Assembly (NCBI RefSeq): GCF_003628305.1 | Contig: NZ_RBZM01000008.1 | Span: 124,001-188,000 of the forward strand | DNA: 64,000 nucleotides | Direction: 5' to 3' | Origin: Cohnella endophytica | GTDB taxonomy: Bacteria; Bacillota; Bacilli; Paenibacillales; Paenibacillaceae | In this document: piece by piece, positions 1-8,776 of the stretch | Layout of the letters: every line of letters begins with the position of its first letter | Numbering within the stretch: position 1 is the first letter of the stretch | Position numbers and translations under genes: made by a program | Notes under the pieces: model-generated | What the model was told of the DNA's origin: nothing | The model's input: the letters and a program-made list of their open reading frames with translations, nothing else | Databases searched by the model: none

Positions 1-1
1 G

Positions 2-1096
2 GAGAAGCATCCGAAGACGGACGACGGCCAGAAGGTGTATGGCGTCGGGTTCTGGAACGATTGGGGATTGTGGGATTATTACATGCCGATGGCCATCACG
101 AACGGTTTTTCCAACTGGGGGCCGAACGGATATTTGGTCAAACAAGACACGAACGAAATCATCAACAACTACACGAATCCCGACAGTCCATTGTGGAAGA
201 CGGTCTCCTTCTATTACAAAGCGAAAAAGATGGGCTTGGTCGATCCGGACTCCTTCACGATGAAATCCGGGGATTTCCAGGCCAAGATGGCCAACGGCAC
301 GATTCTGTATGCGCCTGCCAGCTGGTTTAACGGCGATTTCAACGGAAAAAACAATGCAGCCATGAAAGGCTATGCCGTCATTCCGATGGAAGGCGGATAC
401 CAATGGAACGGCGCCGACCAACTCGGTTGGTTCGACAAATCGCTGGGCATTTCCAAAAAGAACAAATATCCGGAAAGAACGATGGAATTGCTGGATTTCC
501 TTTGGTCGTTCGAGGGGAACCGACTCGCTTACAGCGGCGTCCAAGGCGTGCATTGGGATGTTGTTGACGGGGCGCCAACGCTCACCGAAATGATGGTCAA
601 AGCGCAAACCGAGAACGGCGACGTGTGGAGGAAGACCGGCGTGCGCGGAGCGCAAACGGGCATCATGTCAGGTCTGGGCAACTTCGTCGTCGATCCGGAA
701 GACAACACGGAAGTCGACTTGTTCAGCTCGGCCAAGTCTTTCGAAAAGCAGCTCACTCCATTGACCAAAGACTTCAGCGAGCATTACGGTGTGAAGTATC
801 CCGCGGAAATCTTCCTGAAAAACGTGGAAGAAGGGAAATCGATCAACCAGAAAAACATGGATACGCGCATCTCGGCCGCTCTTCCGAACACGCCGGACGA
901 TATCGCGAGAATCGATTCCAAGTTGGATGAACTGATGACGAAAGCGGTCGCCAAAGCCATTAACGCGAAATCGGATGCCGACTTTGATTCCGTCAAGCAG
1001 AAAACGATGGACAATCTGAAGTCGAACGGCGTGGATCAGTCCAACGACTATTGGATGAAAACCTGGGAGGATACGAAAGCAGCCGTAAATAAATAA
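2..1096 (+). CDS. Extracellular solute-binding protein, LplA-like (5' truncated by window)
   Basis: The reading frame is open from the left edge (frame starting at base 2), so the N-terminus with its signal peptide and lipobox lies outside the window; 364 residues remain. The visible part has the Trp/Tyr/Gly-rich ligand-cleft texture of the large (about 500-residue) lipoprotein binding proteins of Paenibacillus CUT1 importers (LplA/YtcQ type), ending in a helical, Lys-rich tail. Its role would be to capture an oligosaccharide outside the membrane and hand it to two permeases, which should lie upstream of the window. A hairpin terminator follows at once, so it is the last gene of its transcript. 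The internal GTG at 35 is not a start, because coding sequence continues upstream of it. The substrate cannot be told. Confidence 0.85.
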   Translation, partial: EKHPKTDDGQKVYGVGFWNDWGLWDYYMPMAITNGFSNWGPNGYLVKQDTNEIINNYTNPDSPLWKTVSFYYKAKKMGLVDPDSFTMKSGDFQAKMANGTILYAPASWFNGDFNGKNNAAMKGYAVIPMEGGYQWNGADQLGWFDKSLGISKKNKYPERTMELLDFLWSFEGNRLAYSGVQGVHWDVVDGAPTLTEMMVKAQTENGDVWRKTGVRGAQTGIMSGLGNFVVDPEDNTEVDLFSSAKSFEKQLTPLTKDFSEHYGVKYPAEIFLKNVEEGKSINQKNMDTRISAALPNTPDDIARIDSKLDELMTKAVAKAINAKSDADFDSVKQKTMDNLKSNGVDQSNDYWMKTWEDTKAAVNK

Positions 1097-1102
1097 TTCG
1101 AC

Positions 1103-1149
1103 AAACCGGGCATAAGTGAGAGCAAGAAGCACGTATGTCCGGTTTTTTT
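1103..1149 (+). terminator. Rho-independent terminator after the binding-protein gene
   Basis: Arms at 1103-1114 and 1134-1145 pair over about 12 positions with one internal mismatch, followed by seven T. It starts 7 bases after the stop codon. Confidence 0.8.
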
Positions 1150-1242
1150 ACGTAGATCCCCCAAGGAAGGGGTGATGCCTATGATTGTCGATCGGAAACA
1201 ACTGTAATTCTGACGCAAAAATCCAAAAAACGAGGAGGTTTT

Positions 1243-3699
1243 ATGATGTTAATCGTAAGAAGATGGAATGCCACAAAACAGTTGGCCTTATGCATGGCAC
1301 TGCTGCTTGCTGTTTCGATTGCTTCCGTGTTGGCGCCTTCCGTCGCGCATGCCGCCGCCACCTACTACGTGGCGACGACCGGCAGCGACTCCAACAATGG
1401 CACGTCGCTTGGCACGCCCTTCAAGACGATTCAAAAAGCGGCAAGCGTGGCGGTAGCCGGAGACACGGTCAACATCCGTGCCGGGACATACCGCGAGACC
1501 GTCTCGCCCGCCAACAACGGGACTTCGGCCAGTCCGATCGTCTTCCAGAATTACTCGGGAGAGAGCGTCACGATCTCCGGCTTGGACGCCGTAACTTCCG
1601 CTTGGACGCAGTATTCGGGCAATATCTACTACACCAACACCACCATGAGCCTGGGAGATCAAGATGCCGTATTCGTCGATGGCGCTCCCATGACTTATGC
1701 AAGGTGGCCCAACAAAACCGGCGCAAGCCCGATGACCAACGATGGCGCGATGATCGGCAGCGGAAGCTTGACCAGCATCACCGACTCGGGTATGCCTAAT
1801 CAAGGTTCAGGCTATTACAACGGCGGCATCGTGTGGTTTATCGCAGGAGCGAAATGGACCGCGCATGGGGCCACAATAACGGGAAGCGGTAGCGGCACGG
1901 TCAACTTTACGATTCCGGGAGACATGGGCAGCGAACATAATCCGGGCGACATCTCCAGGGGCGACAGAAATTATTACTATTTGGCCGGCAAGCTGGGTCT
2001 TCTCGATGTCGCCAAAGAATGGTTCTACGATTCGGGAACCGGAAGACTGTATCTGTACGTTCCCGGAGGCGGCAGTCCTTCCTCCCATACGGTGGAAGTG
2101 AAGAAAAGAGTCCAGGCCATCGATCTGACGAACAAATCGTACATTCAATTCAAGGGAATCAACATCAAAGGAGCGGAGATGAAAATCACCGGCAGCAATA
2201 ACGTGATTGACGGAATGACCGCCTCCTACGTCTTTTCCCACAATGCCAGAGGAATGGCTCACACGCACCCGGTTACGGATGACGGGATCCACATTACGGG
2301 AAGCAACAACACGATCAAGAACGGCGACTTCGGCTTCAGCGACGGAAACGTGTTCCTTATCGATGCCGGAAGCAACAACCTGATCACGAACAATTACATT
2401 CACGACGGCGACGCGAACGGCAGCTACGATGCTCTGATCCGACTAGAGGACAATTTCAATGACCGCAACTGGACGGATATCACCTTCAACACGATGTACA
2501 AGACGGGCAGATCGGCCATCCACTTCATCCGTCCGGCCCATTTCAAGTACAACGAAGTTTACAACACGAACATCGTCTCGGATGACGGTGCCGGTATCTA
2601 CCTCGGAAGCGACCTGATCGGTCCGGGAGGCAAATTGTCCGAGATCGCCTACAACATTGTCCACGATGTCTACTGGCAAAGCGGATCGAGGGTGGGAGTT
2701 ACTCCGGGCATCTATATGGACGGAGGCACTTATAACGCGGTCGCGCATCACAATGTCGTATATAATATCGGGCAGGACGGCGCTTTCCGCATGAACGGGC
2801 CGTCGAACAACACCTATCTTTACAACAACACGACCTATAACACGCCTGCAACGTTAGTCGCCAACTGCTGTTCACCGACGTATTCGCAGGATAACAATTT
2901 CCACAATCAGGCGGTCTCCAATTTCGTCGATGCGGCCAATCATAATTTCCGTCTCGTATCCGGATCAAGCGCGATCAATACCGGGGTCGTGCATTCGCCT
3001 TGGACGGACGGATACGCGGGCAGCGCGCCGGACAAAGGCGCATATGAACTCGGCGGCACGGATTGGACCGCGGGAGTCAACGGATCGGCCGGCGGCGGCG
3101 GATCCGGCGGACCGACAGGATACACGTTCTGCGCGAAAGAGCATGACACGTGCAGTCTGACCGGAACGAATAATATCGCTTACGGAGGAAACGGTATATT
3201 CGCCTATGGAGACAAGACGGGCAGCTTCGGTTGCGATAACGGACTGTTCGGAGATCCGGCTCCAGGCGTGGAAAAGTCTTGTTACTATAAATCTTCGTCG
3301 TCTTCCGGGTCGGCCTCTTATGAAGCCGAAGCGTCGGGCAATACGTTGGCCGGCGGCGCAAACGCAAATGCTTGTACCGCTTGTTCGGGCGGTATGAAGG
3401 TTGGCGGCGTGGGCAACAATTCCGGCACGCTGCAATTTAACGGCATTAACAGTGCCTCTGCCGGAACAAAGACGCTGACGATCTATTATACGAACGGCGA
3501 CGCAACCGCGAGAACCGGACTGATGAGCGTCAACGGAGGAACCGGCGTGAGCGTCAGCTTCCCGCCCACGGGAAGCTTTACGACGGTTGGCACGGTCACC
3601 GTGAGTGTCGCATTGAACGCGGGTTCCGGCAACACCATCAAGTTTTATACCGTGAATGCGGGGGTATGGTGCCCGGATTTCGACAAGATTAACGTTTAA
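1243..3699 (+). CDS. Secreted right-handed beta-helix protein with C-terminal Cys module and CBM-like domain
   Basis: This is an 818-residue secreted protein. The signal peptide spans residues 1-37 and ends Ala-His-Ala. A TYYVATTGSDSNNGT start followed by a KTIQKA/AGDTVNIRAGTY block is the usual entry to pectate-lyase-like parallel beta-helix (DUF1565-type) folds. Repeated GSNN/N-x-I rungs run to about residue 600. A Gly-rich linker at about 615 leads to a 60-residue four-cysteine module (about 627-685), then a Ser linker and a carbohydrate-binding-like beta-sandwich (about 691-818, YEAE start as in CBM6/35). The fold suggests a polysaccharide lyase or glycoside hydrolase on an acidic or branched glycan; no catalytic residues could be assigned. 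The start at 1243 follows GAGGAGG by 5 bases. It is flanked by terminators, so it is probably monocistronic. Confidence 0.85.
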   Translation: MMLIVRRWNATKQLALCMALLLAVSIASVLAPSVAHAAATYYVATTGSDSNNGTSLGTPFKTIQKAASVAVAGDTVNIRAGTYRETVSPANNGTSASPIVFQNYSGESVTISGLDAVTSAWTQYSGNIYYTNTTMSLGDQDAVFVDGAPMTYARWPNKTGASPMTNDGAMIGSGSLTSITDSGMPNQGSGYYNGGIVWFIAGAKWTAHGATITGSGSGTVNFTIPGDMGSEHNPGDISRGDRNYYYLAGKLGLLDVAKEWFYDSGTGRLYLYVPGGGSPSSHTVEVKKRVQAIDLTNKSYIQFKGINIKGAEMKITGSNNVIDGMTASYVFSHNARGMAHTHPVTDDGIHITGSNNTIKNGDFGFSDGNVFLIDAGSNNLITNNYIHDGDANGSYDALIRLEDNFNDRNWTDITFNTMYKTGRSAIHFIRPAHFKYNEVYNTNIVSDDGAGIYLGSDLIGPGGKLSEIAYNIVHDVYWQSGSRVGVTPGIYMDGGTYNAVAHHNVVYNIGQDGAFRMNGPSNNTYLYNNTTYNTPATLVANCCSPTYSQDNNFHNQAVSNFVDAANHNFRLVSGSSAINTGVVHSPWTDGYAGSAPDKGAYELGGTDWTAGVNGSAGGGGSGGPTGYTFCAKEHDTCSLTGTNNIAYGGNGIFAYGDKTGSFGCDNGLFGDPAPGVEKSCYYKSSSSSGSASYEAEASGNTLAGGANANACTACSGGMKVGGVGNNSGTLQFNGINSASAGTKTLTIYYTNGDATARTGLMSVNGGTGVSVSFPPTGSFTTVGTVTVSVALNAGSGNTIKFYTVNAGVWCPDFDKINV

Positions 3700-3731
3700 T
3701 AGGCCCGTGACTCCGGAACGTTGACGGATCC

Positions 3732-3760
3732 ATTCAGCCGGGATTACCCGGCTGAATTTT
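3732..3760 (+). terminator. Rho-independent terminator after the beta-helix gene
   Basis: Perfect 11-bp arms (3732-3742 and 3747-3757) with a 4-base loop are followed by a short T run. Confidence 0.75.
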
Positions 3761-3820
3761 CCGTTATAGACCCGGCATGGTTTGCGATTAACAGATGCGG
3801 GAAAAGGAGCGGGACGGAAA

Positions 3821-5593
3821 ATGAGGACGATGAACAGAGAGCAACGGTTGCAAACCTGGTACCGGGAAGCGCGAATCGGATTGTTCGTGCATTGGGGCAT
3901 GCACACGGGGGAGCATGAGGCGGATCCTTTCGGACCCGATGTGCGCTATCCGTATGAAACCGTGGAAGCTTTCGAATCCGCGGCGGAGCAGGCCGGTTGG
4001 GATGCTTCAAAGTGGATCGGAACGGCCAAGCGCCTACGCGCCCAATATATGACGCTGGGGACTTTTCATTGCCAATTGGGTTATCTGAAAGCTTGGCATT
4101 CGCGAATATCCGGCAGCCGGAGCACGAAACGGGATTTCCTGAAGGAGATTCTCGATGCTGCAGAGCCGGAGGGCATCCGGGTCATCATTTATATTAACCG
4201 CGATTCGAAAAACGCCTTTCACGGCGGAGTAGAATGGTTGGATCGGGAAGCCTACCGCGATTATAAAAACGATGAATCCGTCGACATTTGGTCCCGTGAG
4301 GGCTATCTTGCCTACAGCATCGAAGTGATGGAAGAATTGCTGGAGAACTATCCCCGCATCGCGGGTTTCTGGTTCGACGGGTATCATGACAAGCGCGAGG
4401 CGCAGGAAGTATTTGCAAAGCTTCACCGGGTGCGGAGCGACCTGATTCTTATTAACAACGACTTCAGCAGCGGTCCCGTGGAAGACGAGGACGTGATGTC
4501 GCTCGAGGACTTCGGCAAATTATGCGAGCCGGAATTCGACTGGGCCAGCGGCATGTGGGTCGGACCGGGAGACAAGGAAGTGGTGTTCAAGACGAAATGG
4601 GACTGGTGGTACGTCGGGGAAGGGAAACCGCATTGGGATAGCTATGCGTTGAACTTCGAAAGCGTGCCGGACAATGCCTCGACCGTCAAACGGATCGTCT
4701 CGGCGGCCGGATCGTCCTGGAACGCGAACCTCGGTTTCGGTCCCAAAATCGGAGGAGATTTTCCGGAAGTACTCGAAGATTTTGTCGCGCATTTCGACCG
4801 TTATATGTCGTGGGCCTCCGAATCCATCTACGGTACGGTCGGAGGCGGTTATGACCGGGGAGGTTTTCCTCCGGGTTATTGGAACGAAGGCGCATTCGGC
4901 GTCACGACGCTCGTTCCCGGCGAGGAAACGCATTATCTGCACGTCTTGACTCCCCCGTTCGGACATCGACTGACGCTACCGGATGCGGGGTACGAGGTAA
5001 CATCGGCGACAGATTTGAAAACGGGGGCCGCGCTATCGTTCGGGCAGCACGATGGGCGCTTGACGATCGAAGTTTCTTCTTGGGAAACCGCGGAAACCGA
5101 CGGGGATTTGATCATCAAGCTGACGACGGTGCAAGCCCGTCGCATCGTGCCGCCGTATCGCATGACGGCGAGCGCGACGTCGGATATGCCGTATCAGCCC
5201 GCCGCGTTTGTGCTGGACGGAAATTATAACACTTGTTTCCGCAGCGCCTACGCGATCGCGTGGCCGCAGTCGCTGACGCTGAGTCTTGTAGACCGGCAGA
5301 AGATTACGGGCTTGTGTCTGACGCAGCCGGAAACCGGACCGGTGAAAAGCGGCGGGTTTGCCGCTCCCTTGAACGAGCGCCTCAAGGCTTTCGAAGTGCA
5401 TGTGAGCGACGACGGAGTCCATTGGGGCGAACCGGTCGCAGCTGGCGAATTACGCAATCAGCGCGGCATGCAAGTCATCCTTTGGGAACCGGTGACCGCT
5501 TCGCAGGTTCGGTTTACGGCAAAGAACAATCATGGCGGAACAGGCACGTTTCAGGTAATCGGCATGGATGTCGTAACGGCATCCGCGGAGTAA
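3821..5593 (+). CDS. GH29-like alpha-L-fucosidase family protein with C-terminal discoidin domain
   Basis: A 590-residue protein with no signal peptide, so probably cytosolic. The N-terminus carries the GH29 hallmark (G-L-F-V-HWG), and a FWFDG segment places the presumed nucleophile at Asp186. The second GH29 block, usually HHDGF, reads FHCQLGY here, so substrate or chemistry may differ from true fucosidases. Residues about 450-585 form an F5/8 type C (discoidin-like) carbohydrate-binding domain. The start at 3821 is chosen because AAGGAG lies 11 bases upstream; an in-frame TTG at 3782 has no ribosome site. It follows the beta-helix gene but is separated from it by a terminator. The stop abuts the stop of the opposing permease gene with no gap. 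Family call firm, activity uncertain. Confidence 0.8.
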   Translation: MRTMNREQRLQTWYREARIGLFVHWGMHTGEHEADPFGPDVRYPYETVEAFESAAEQAGWDASKWIGTAKRLRAQYMTLGTFHCQLGYLKAWHSRISGSRSTKRDFLKEILDAAEPEGIRVIIYINRDSKNAFHGGVEWLDREAYRDYKNDESVDIWSREGYLAYSIEVMEELLENYPRIAGFWFDGYHDKREAQEVFAKLHRVRSDLILINNDFSSGPVEDEDVMSLEDFGKLCEPEFDWASGMWVGPGDKEVVFKTKWDWWYVGEGKPHWDSYALNFESVPDNASTVKRIVSAAGSSWNANLGFGPKIGGDFPEVLEDFVAHFDRYMSWASESIYGTVGGGYDRGGFPPGYWNEGAFGVTTLVPGEETHYLHVLTPPFGHRLTLPDAGYEVTSATDLKTGAALSFGQHDGRLTIEVSSWETAETDGDLIIKLTTVQARRIVPPYRMTASATSDMPYQPAAFVLDGNYNTCFRSAYAIAWPQSLTLSLVDRQKITGLCLTQPETGPVKSGGFAAPLNERLKAFEVHVSDDGVHWGEPVAAGELRNQRGMQVILWEPVTASQVRFTAKNNHGGTGTFQVIGMDVVTASAE

Positions 5594-6901
5594 TTACATC
5601 GCTTTGGGGTCATTCTTCCAGAATCGTTCAAGGATCATAGTCAGCAAAGTGGCAACTAGCAGCCCGTTGCCGAGCGCGTACTGCATGGCGACCGGAAGCC
5701 CAGGCAGCGGAGAAGCCGCTAAGAGAGTGAACCCGATACCAATGATCATCCCGATTCCCAGAATCGTCAACTGTCGTTGTGTTTGCACGACTCGCGACAA
5801 CGATTGGAACGAGTGTCCTGTCATTTGCACGAACGTAGCCAATGAGACCGCGCTGGCTACGGATGTAGGCAGCTGGGCAAGGAAATGAACGATCGAAGGC
5901 ACGATAGCGATCGCGGAAAGCGCTAGGCAGGCGAGGATGAAAGGCATTCTTCTCGTTTGCCCCGTCATTCTGATAAAGCTTGCCGTTGTGGGAAGAGGGA
6001 CGATGCCGATGGCGGAAAACAATGCCGAGAGCCCGTGGGATATTCCTCCGATCATACTGCTGCGGTTGTATACGTCTTTGCCGGCGGGTTCCTTCCTCGG
6101 GACGGCTTGTTGGGTAGCCGATATGGCCGCAACGAGGTTGGAAACGAGGATAAGCGTAAACAACGTGGCAGTTAATGCCATGCCTGGATTCAGTTCCGGT
6201 ATTCCCCATGCCCCAATGTCGGGCAGTTTGATCCATGCGTCCGGATTCGAGCCTGTATCGGCAACGCCGCCGTAAGCCAAAGCCTGAAGCGCCCAGCCGC
6301 CCACGATACCTAGCAGTACCGCATAGCTGCGTGTCCAACCTTTGCCTTTAATATTCAAGAAAACCACGGCTCCGAATACCGTTAAAGAGATCAGGATGGT
6401 TCCGTAATCCACGGACCCCTGATCTTCTTTTAAGCCAAACATGCCTTTGAGGAACACTCCGCTGAGCTGCAAAGATAAAAGGAACAAAAACGTATTCGTT
6501 ACGAGCGGAGTAAACAGGTTAAGCAGCTTATAGAAGAGACCGAAAATCCCAAGCGCGAACAACAGCGCGCCAGCTAGCAGCAGCCCGCCCTCCAGAAGCT
6601 GTAACGCTTCTTTCGGGGATTGGCCTTGGTTCGCGGCCATGCCGGCCATCATAATAAACACGCTTACCCATGAACCCGCGGGTCCGTCGACGATCGGAAA
6701 TCGATGCCCGAGTACCGCTTGCAGCATCGAACTGATTCCGACAACGAAAAATGTTCGTTGCATCAACGATGCGACTTCATCCTGAGAAAAATGGAATATT
6801 CCTCCAATGACAATCGGGAGCGCAACGGAACTCGCCGTCATAAATACAATCCACTGTAGAACGCTCAAATGAACGCCAATCCGATAATTTCTTATTTTCA
6901 C
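5594..6901 (-). CDS. NCS2 family uracil/xanthine/purine permease
   Basis: A 435-residue polytopic membrane protein, normal length for the nucleobase:cation symporter-2 family. About a dozen hydrophobic segments are visible, together with family-like stretches such as GPAGSWVSV, a central NPGMALTATLF helix and a PLPTTASF turn. It would import a nucleobase (uracil, xanthine or a related purine) driven by an ion gradient; the substrate is not evident. It starts at GTG 6901, and an out-of-frame ATG lies just upstream. It is the second gene after the ankyrin lipoprotein (32-base gap), so the two are probably co-transcribed. The divergent LysR gene at 7731 is the likely regulator. Its stop touches that of the GH29-like gene, and no terminator separates them. 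Confidence 0.9.
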   Translation of the reverse strand: MKIRNYRIGVHLSVLQWIVFMTASSVALPIVIGGIFHFSQDEVASLMQRTFFVVGISSMLQAVLGHRFPIVDGPAGSWVSVFIMMAGMAANQGQSPKEALQLLEGGLLLAGALLFALGIFGLFYKLLNLFTPLVTNTFLFLLSLQLSGVFLKGMFGLKEDQGSVDYGTILISLTVFGAVVFLNIKGKGWTRSYAVLLGIVGGWALQALAYGGVADTGSNPDAWIKLPDIGAWGIPELNPGMALTATLFTLILVSNLVAAISATQQAVPRKEPAGKDVYNRSSMIGGISHGLSALFSAIGIVPLPTTASFIRMTGQTRRMPFILACLALSAIAIVPSIVHFLAQLPTSVASAVSLATFVQMTGHSFQSLSRVVQTQRQLTILGIGMIIGIGFTLLAASPLPGLPVAMQYALGNGLLVATLLTMILERFWKNDPKAM

Positions 6902-6933
6902 TCTTCATTGCACTTCCTATGATGTGTATTAGA

Positions 6934-7611
6934 TTAAGCCCCTGCGTCTACTAACAACCGCTCGATGGCCGTATAATGATGTGCCCTTGCATGTTCTAAC
7001 GGCGTAACCCCATTCGTATCGGGGATTCTGACATCGGCACCGTATTCAATCAGCATTTTGATCACTTGCTGTTGCTTTTCCCCGCCATTACTTAATAGGA
7101 TCGCTTCCAACAACGCGGTCCATCCTAAGTCGTTAACATGATTAACGTTAACTTTCGATCGGGTAAGCAGTTCCTTAACGACTTCTACATACCCGTGTTC
7201 CGACGCGGGAATAAGCGCTGTTCCTCCGTAACGATTCGTGATTGATGGATCCGCCCCGGCGTCGATCATTAACTTCACGATTTCGAGCAAGCCTTCCGCG
7301 CCGGCGTATAAGAATGGATTATCCAATTTATCGTCTTGCAGATTGATGTCCGCCCCTGCTTCGATCAACGCTCTAACCGAATCCACCTTATTGCCTTGCG
7401 TGGCAGCTAGAATAGGAGTTCGCCCATTTTCATCCCTTGTATTGATATCCGCGCCATCTTTGATCCATTGCATTACTTTATTTGTATCCCCGTTAGCTGC
7501 TGCCCGAACGAGCGATTCATTCATTGACGACACATCCTCATCGACTAATCGTGCATGTTGTTGACATCCTGTTAGCATCCAAATACAAACGAAAATCAAT
7601 AGATACCGCAT
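6934..7611 (-). CDS. Ankyrin-repeat lipoprotein
   Basis: A 225-residue protein with a short signal peptide and an LTGC lipobox (Cys16), so it should be anchored on the outer face of the membrane. The remainder is about five ankyrin repeats recognisable by the GADIN/GRTPIL and GADPSI/GGTALI patterns, each about 33 residues. Ankyrin repeats bind proteins, and no enzyme domain is present. The location directly upstream of the NCS2 permease suggests a partner or regulator of that transporter, but this rests only on gene order. The ribosome site is weak (AGAAGA). The gene is divergent from the LysR regulator. Confidence 0.85.
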   Translation of the reverse strand: MRYLLIFVCIWMLTGCQQHARLVDEDVSSMNESLVRAAANGDTNKVMQWIKDGADINTRDENGRTPILAATQGNKVDSVRALIEAGADINLQDDKLDNPFLYAGAEGLLEIVKLMIDAGADPSITNRYGGTALIPASEHGYVEVVKELLTRSKVNVNHVNDLGWTALLEAILLSNGGEKQQQVIKMLIEYGADVRIPDTNGVTPLEHARAHHYTAIERLLVDAGA

Positions 7612-7730
7612 AGAGGTTATCTTCTTTCTCCCGAGAGTACTTCCATGGTATCATTTCAATACGCAAACGAAAAATATTTATTAAGTTCGGTTTCCATATG
7701 TTTATCCTTTGGAAAGGGGTCGTTTCTTCA

Positions 7731-8606
7731 ATGGATATTCGCCAACTTCGCTATTTCATTGCGATTGCCGAAGAGAAGCAGATTACCGCAGCCGCCCAAA
7801 GATTGCACATGACGCAGCCCCCGCTTGGCCAACAATTGAAGATCATGGAGCAAGAGCTCGGAGTCCAGCTTGTAAATAGAACCGGTAAAGTATTAGAACT
7901 GACAGACGCAGGACAGGAGCTGTACAAGCATGCGCTTCACATAACGAAGCTCTTGGAACAATCGGAGACCGCCGTGAGGGAAATCGGCAGGGGGACGCGA
8001 GGCAAATTGAGGATAGGCGTTAACACGTTGTCTTCCGCTCAATTACCTCAATTGTTGCGTACGTTTAATGCTCGCTATCCCGGGGTGACGTATAAAATAC
8101 AACAGAACGAATCCGCACAGCTGCTTCGGCTCATTAGAGAACACGCCATCGAACTGGCCCTCGTGCGGCTCCCGTTGGAATTAAGCGATTTTGAAGTGAT
8201 AAGCCTTCAGCATGAGCCCTTTTATTTTGTTGCCGCCAACGCCTTCGAAATGGAAACGAAAAAAGTCACATACGCCGATATCCAGCGTTATCCGCTCATT
8301 TTGCCTAGTACGGAAGGGCATGGGCTGTATCAAAGTATCCTCGATCAATTTACCGAGCGCGGTTTGCTTGCCAACGTAATCGGGGAATGTTCGGACATCG
8401 TAACGTTATTGGAGTGGGTATCTACCGGGAATGGCACAACGATCGTGCCGGAATCCATTCTTCGATTACATCGGGAGTATCAATTTCAATCTTATGAGAT
8501 CGCTGACAGTCAGTTGAAATTCGCGACCGGATTAATCTGGCTTAAAGATCGTTATTTGTCAAAAGCGGCACAGCAATTCATCGAGATTATTAAGGAGATC
8601 AAGTAA
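7731..8606 (+). CDS. LysR family transcriptional regulator
   Basis: A 291-residue protein of standard LysR length. Residues 1-60 are the winged helix-turn-helix (MDIRQLRYFIAIAEE start, AAAQRLHMTQPPLGQQ recognition region), followed by a linker helix and a periplasmic-binding-like effector domain (about 88-291). The start at 7731 is preceded by GGAAAGGGG; an ATG at 7698 in frame would add a non-homologous 11-residue tail. It is transcribed away from the ankyrin lipoprotein and NCS2 permease, so it probably controls them from the shared 120-base gap, perhaps in response to a nucleobase or a breakdown product. Confidence 0.9.
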   Translation: MDIRQLRYFIAIAEEKQITAAAQRLHMTQPPLGQQLKIMEQELGVQLVNRTGKVLELTDAGQELYKHALHITKLLEQSETAVREIGRGTRGKLRIGVNTLSSAQLPQLLRTFNARYPGVTYKIQQNESAQLLRLIREHAIELALVRLPLELSDFEVISLQHEPFYFVAANAFEMETKKVTYADIQRYPLILPSTEGHGLYQSILDQFTERGLLANVIGECSDIVTLLEWVSTGNGTTIVPESILRLHREYQFQSYEIADSQLKFATGLIWLKDRYLSKAAQQFIEIIKEIK

Positions 8607-8622
8607 CGACCCGAGCGATTAG

Positions 8623-8657
8623 AAACGCCGTTCCTATCTATAGGAGCGGCGTTTTTT
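8623..8657 (+). terminator. Rho-independent terminator after the LysR gene
   Basis: AACGCCG-type arms (8624-8630 and 8646-8652, extended by further pairs) are followed by a run of T. Confidence 0.8.
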
Positions 8658-8722
8658 GCAATGAACTGAATAATTTTAGCGCGCATTTCGCAAAATAAAC
8701 TTATTCATCACCGTTGACAGTG

Positions 8723-8747
8723 GGAGCCTATTAGGGGCTCCTTCTTT
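8723..8747 (+). terminator. Small GGAGCC hairpin with T-rich tail upstream of the RNase H-like gene
   Basis: Arms at 8723-8728 and 8736-8741 form a 6-bp GC-rich stem followed by TTCTTTT. It lies about 30 bases before the next start, so it may act as a leader attenuator rather than end an obvious gene. Confidence 0.45.
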
Positions 8748-8776
8748 TAATTCAAATTTTATTAAGGAGATAGGGC

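Noticed and set aside
668-1132. 154-codon open frame on the minus strand under the binding-protein gene
   Set aside because: It is a shadow of the real gene: no ribosome site, Arg/Phe/Val-rich composition typical of antisense frames, and it covers the terminator.
2965-3906. 313-codon minus-strand frame opposite the beta-helix gene
   Set aside because: It runs through the 3' end of one gene, a terminator and the start of the next, with an Arg/Cys-rich antisense composition.
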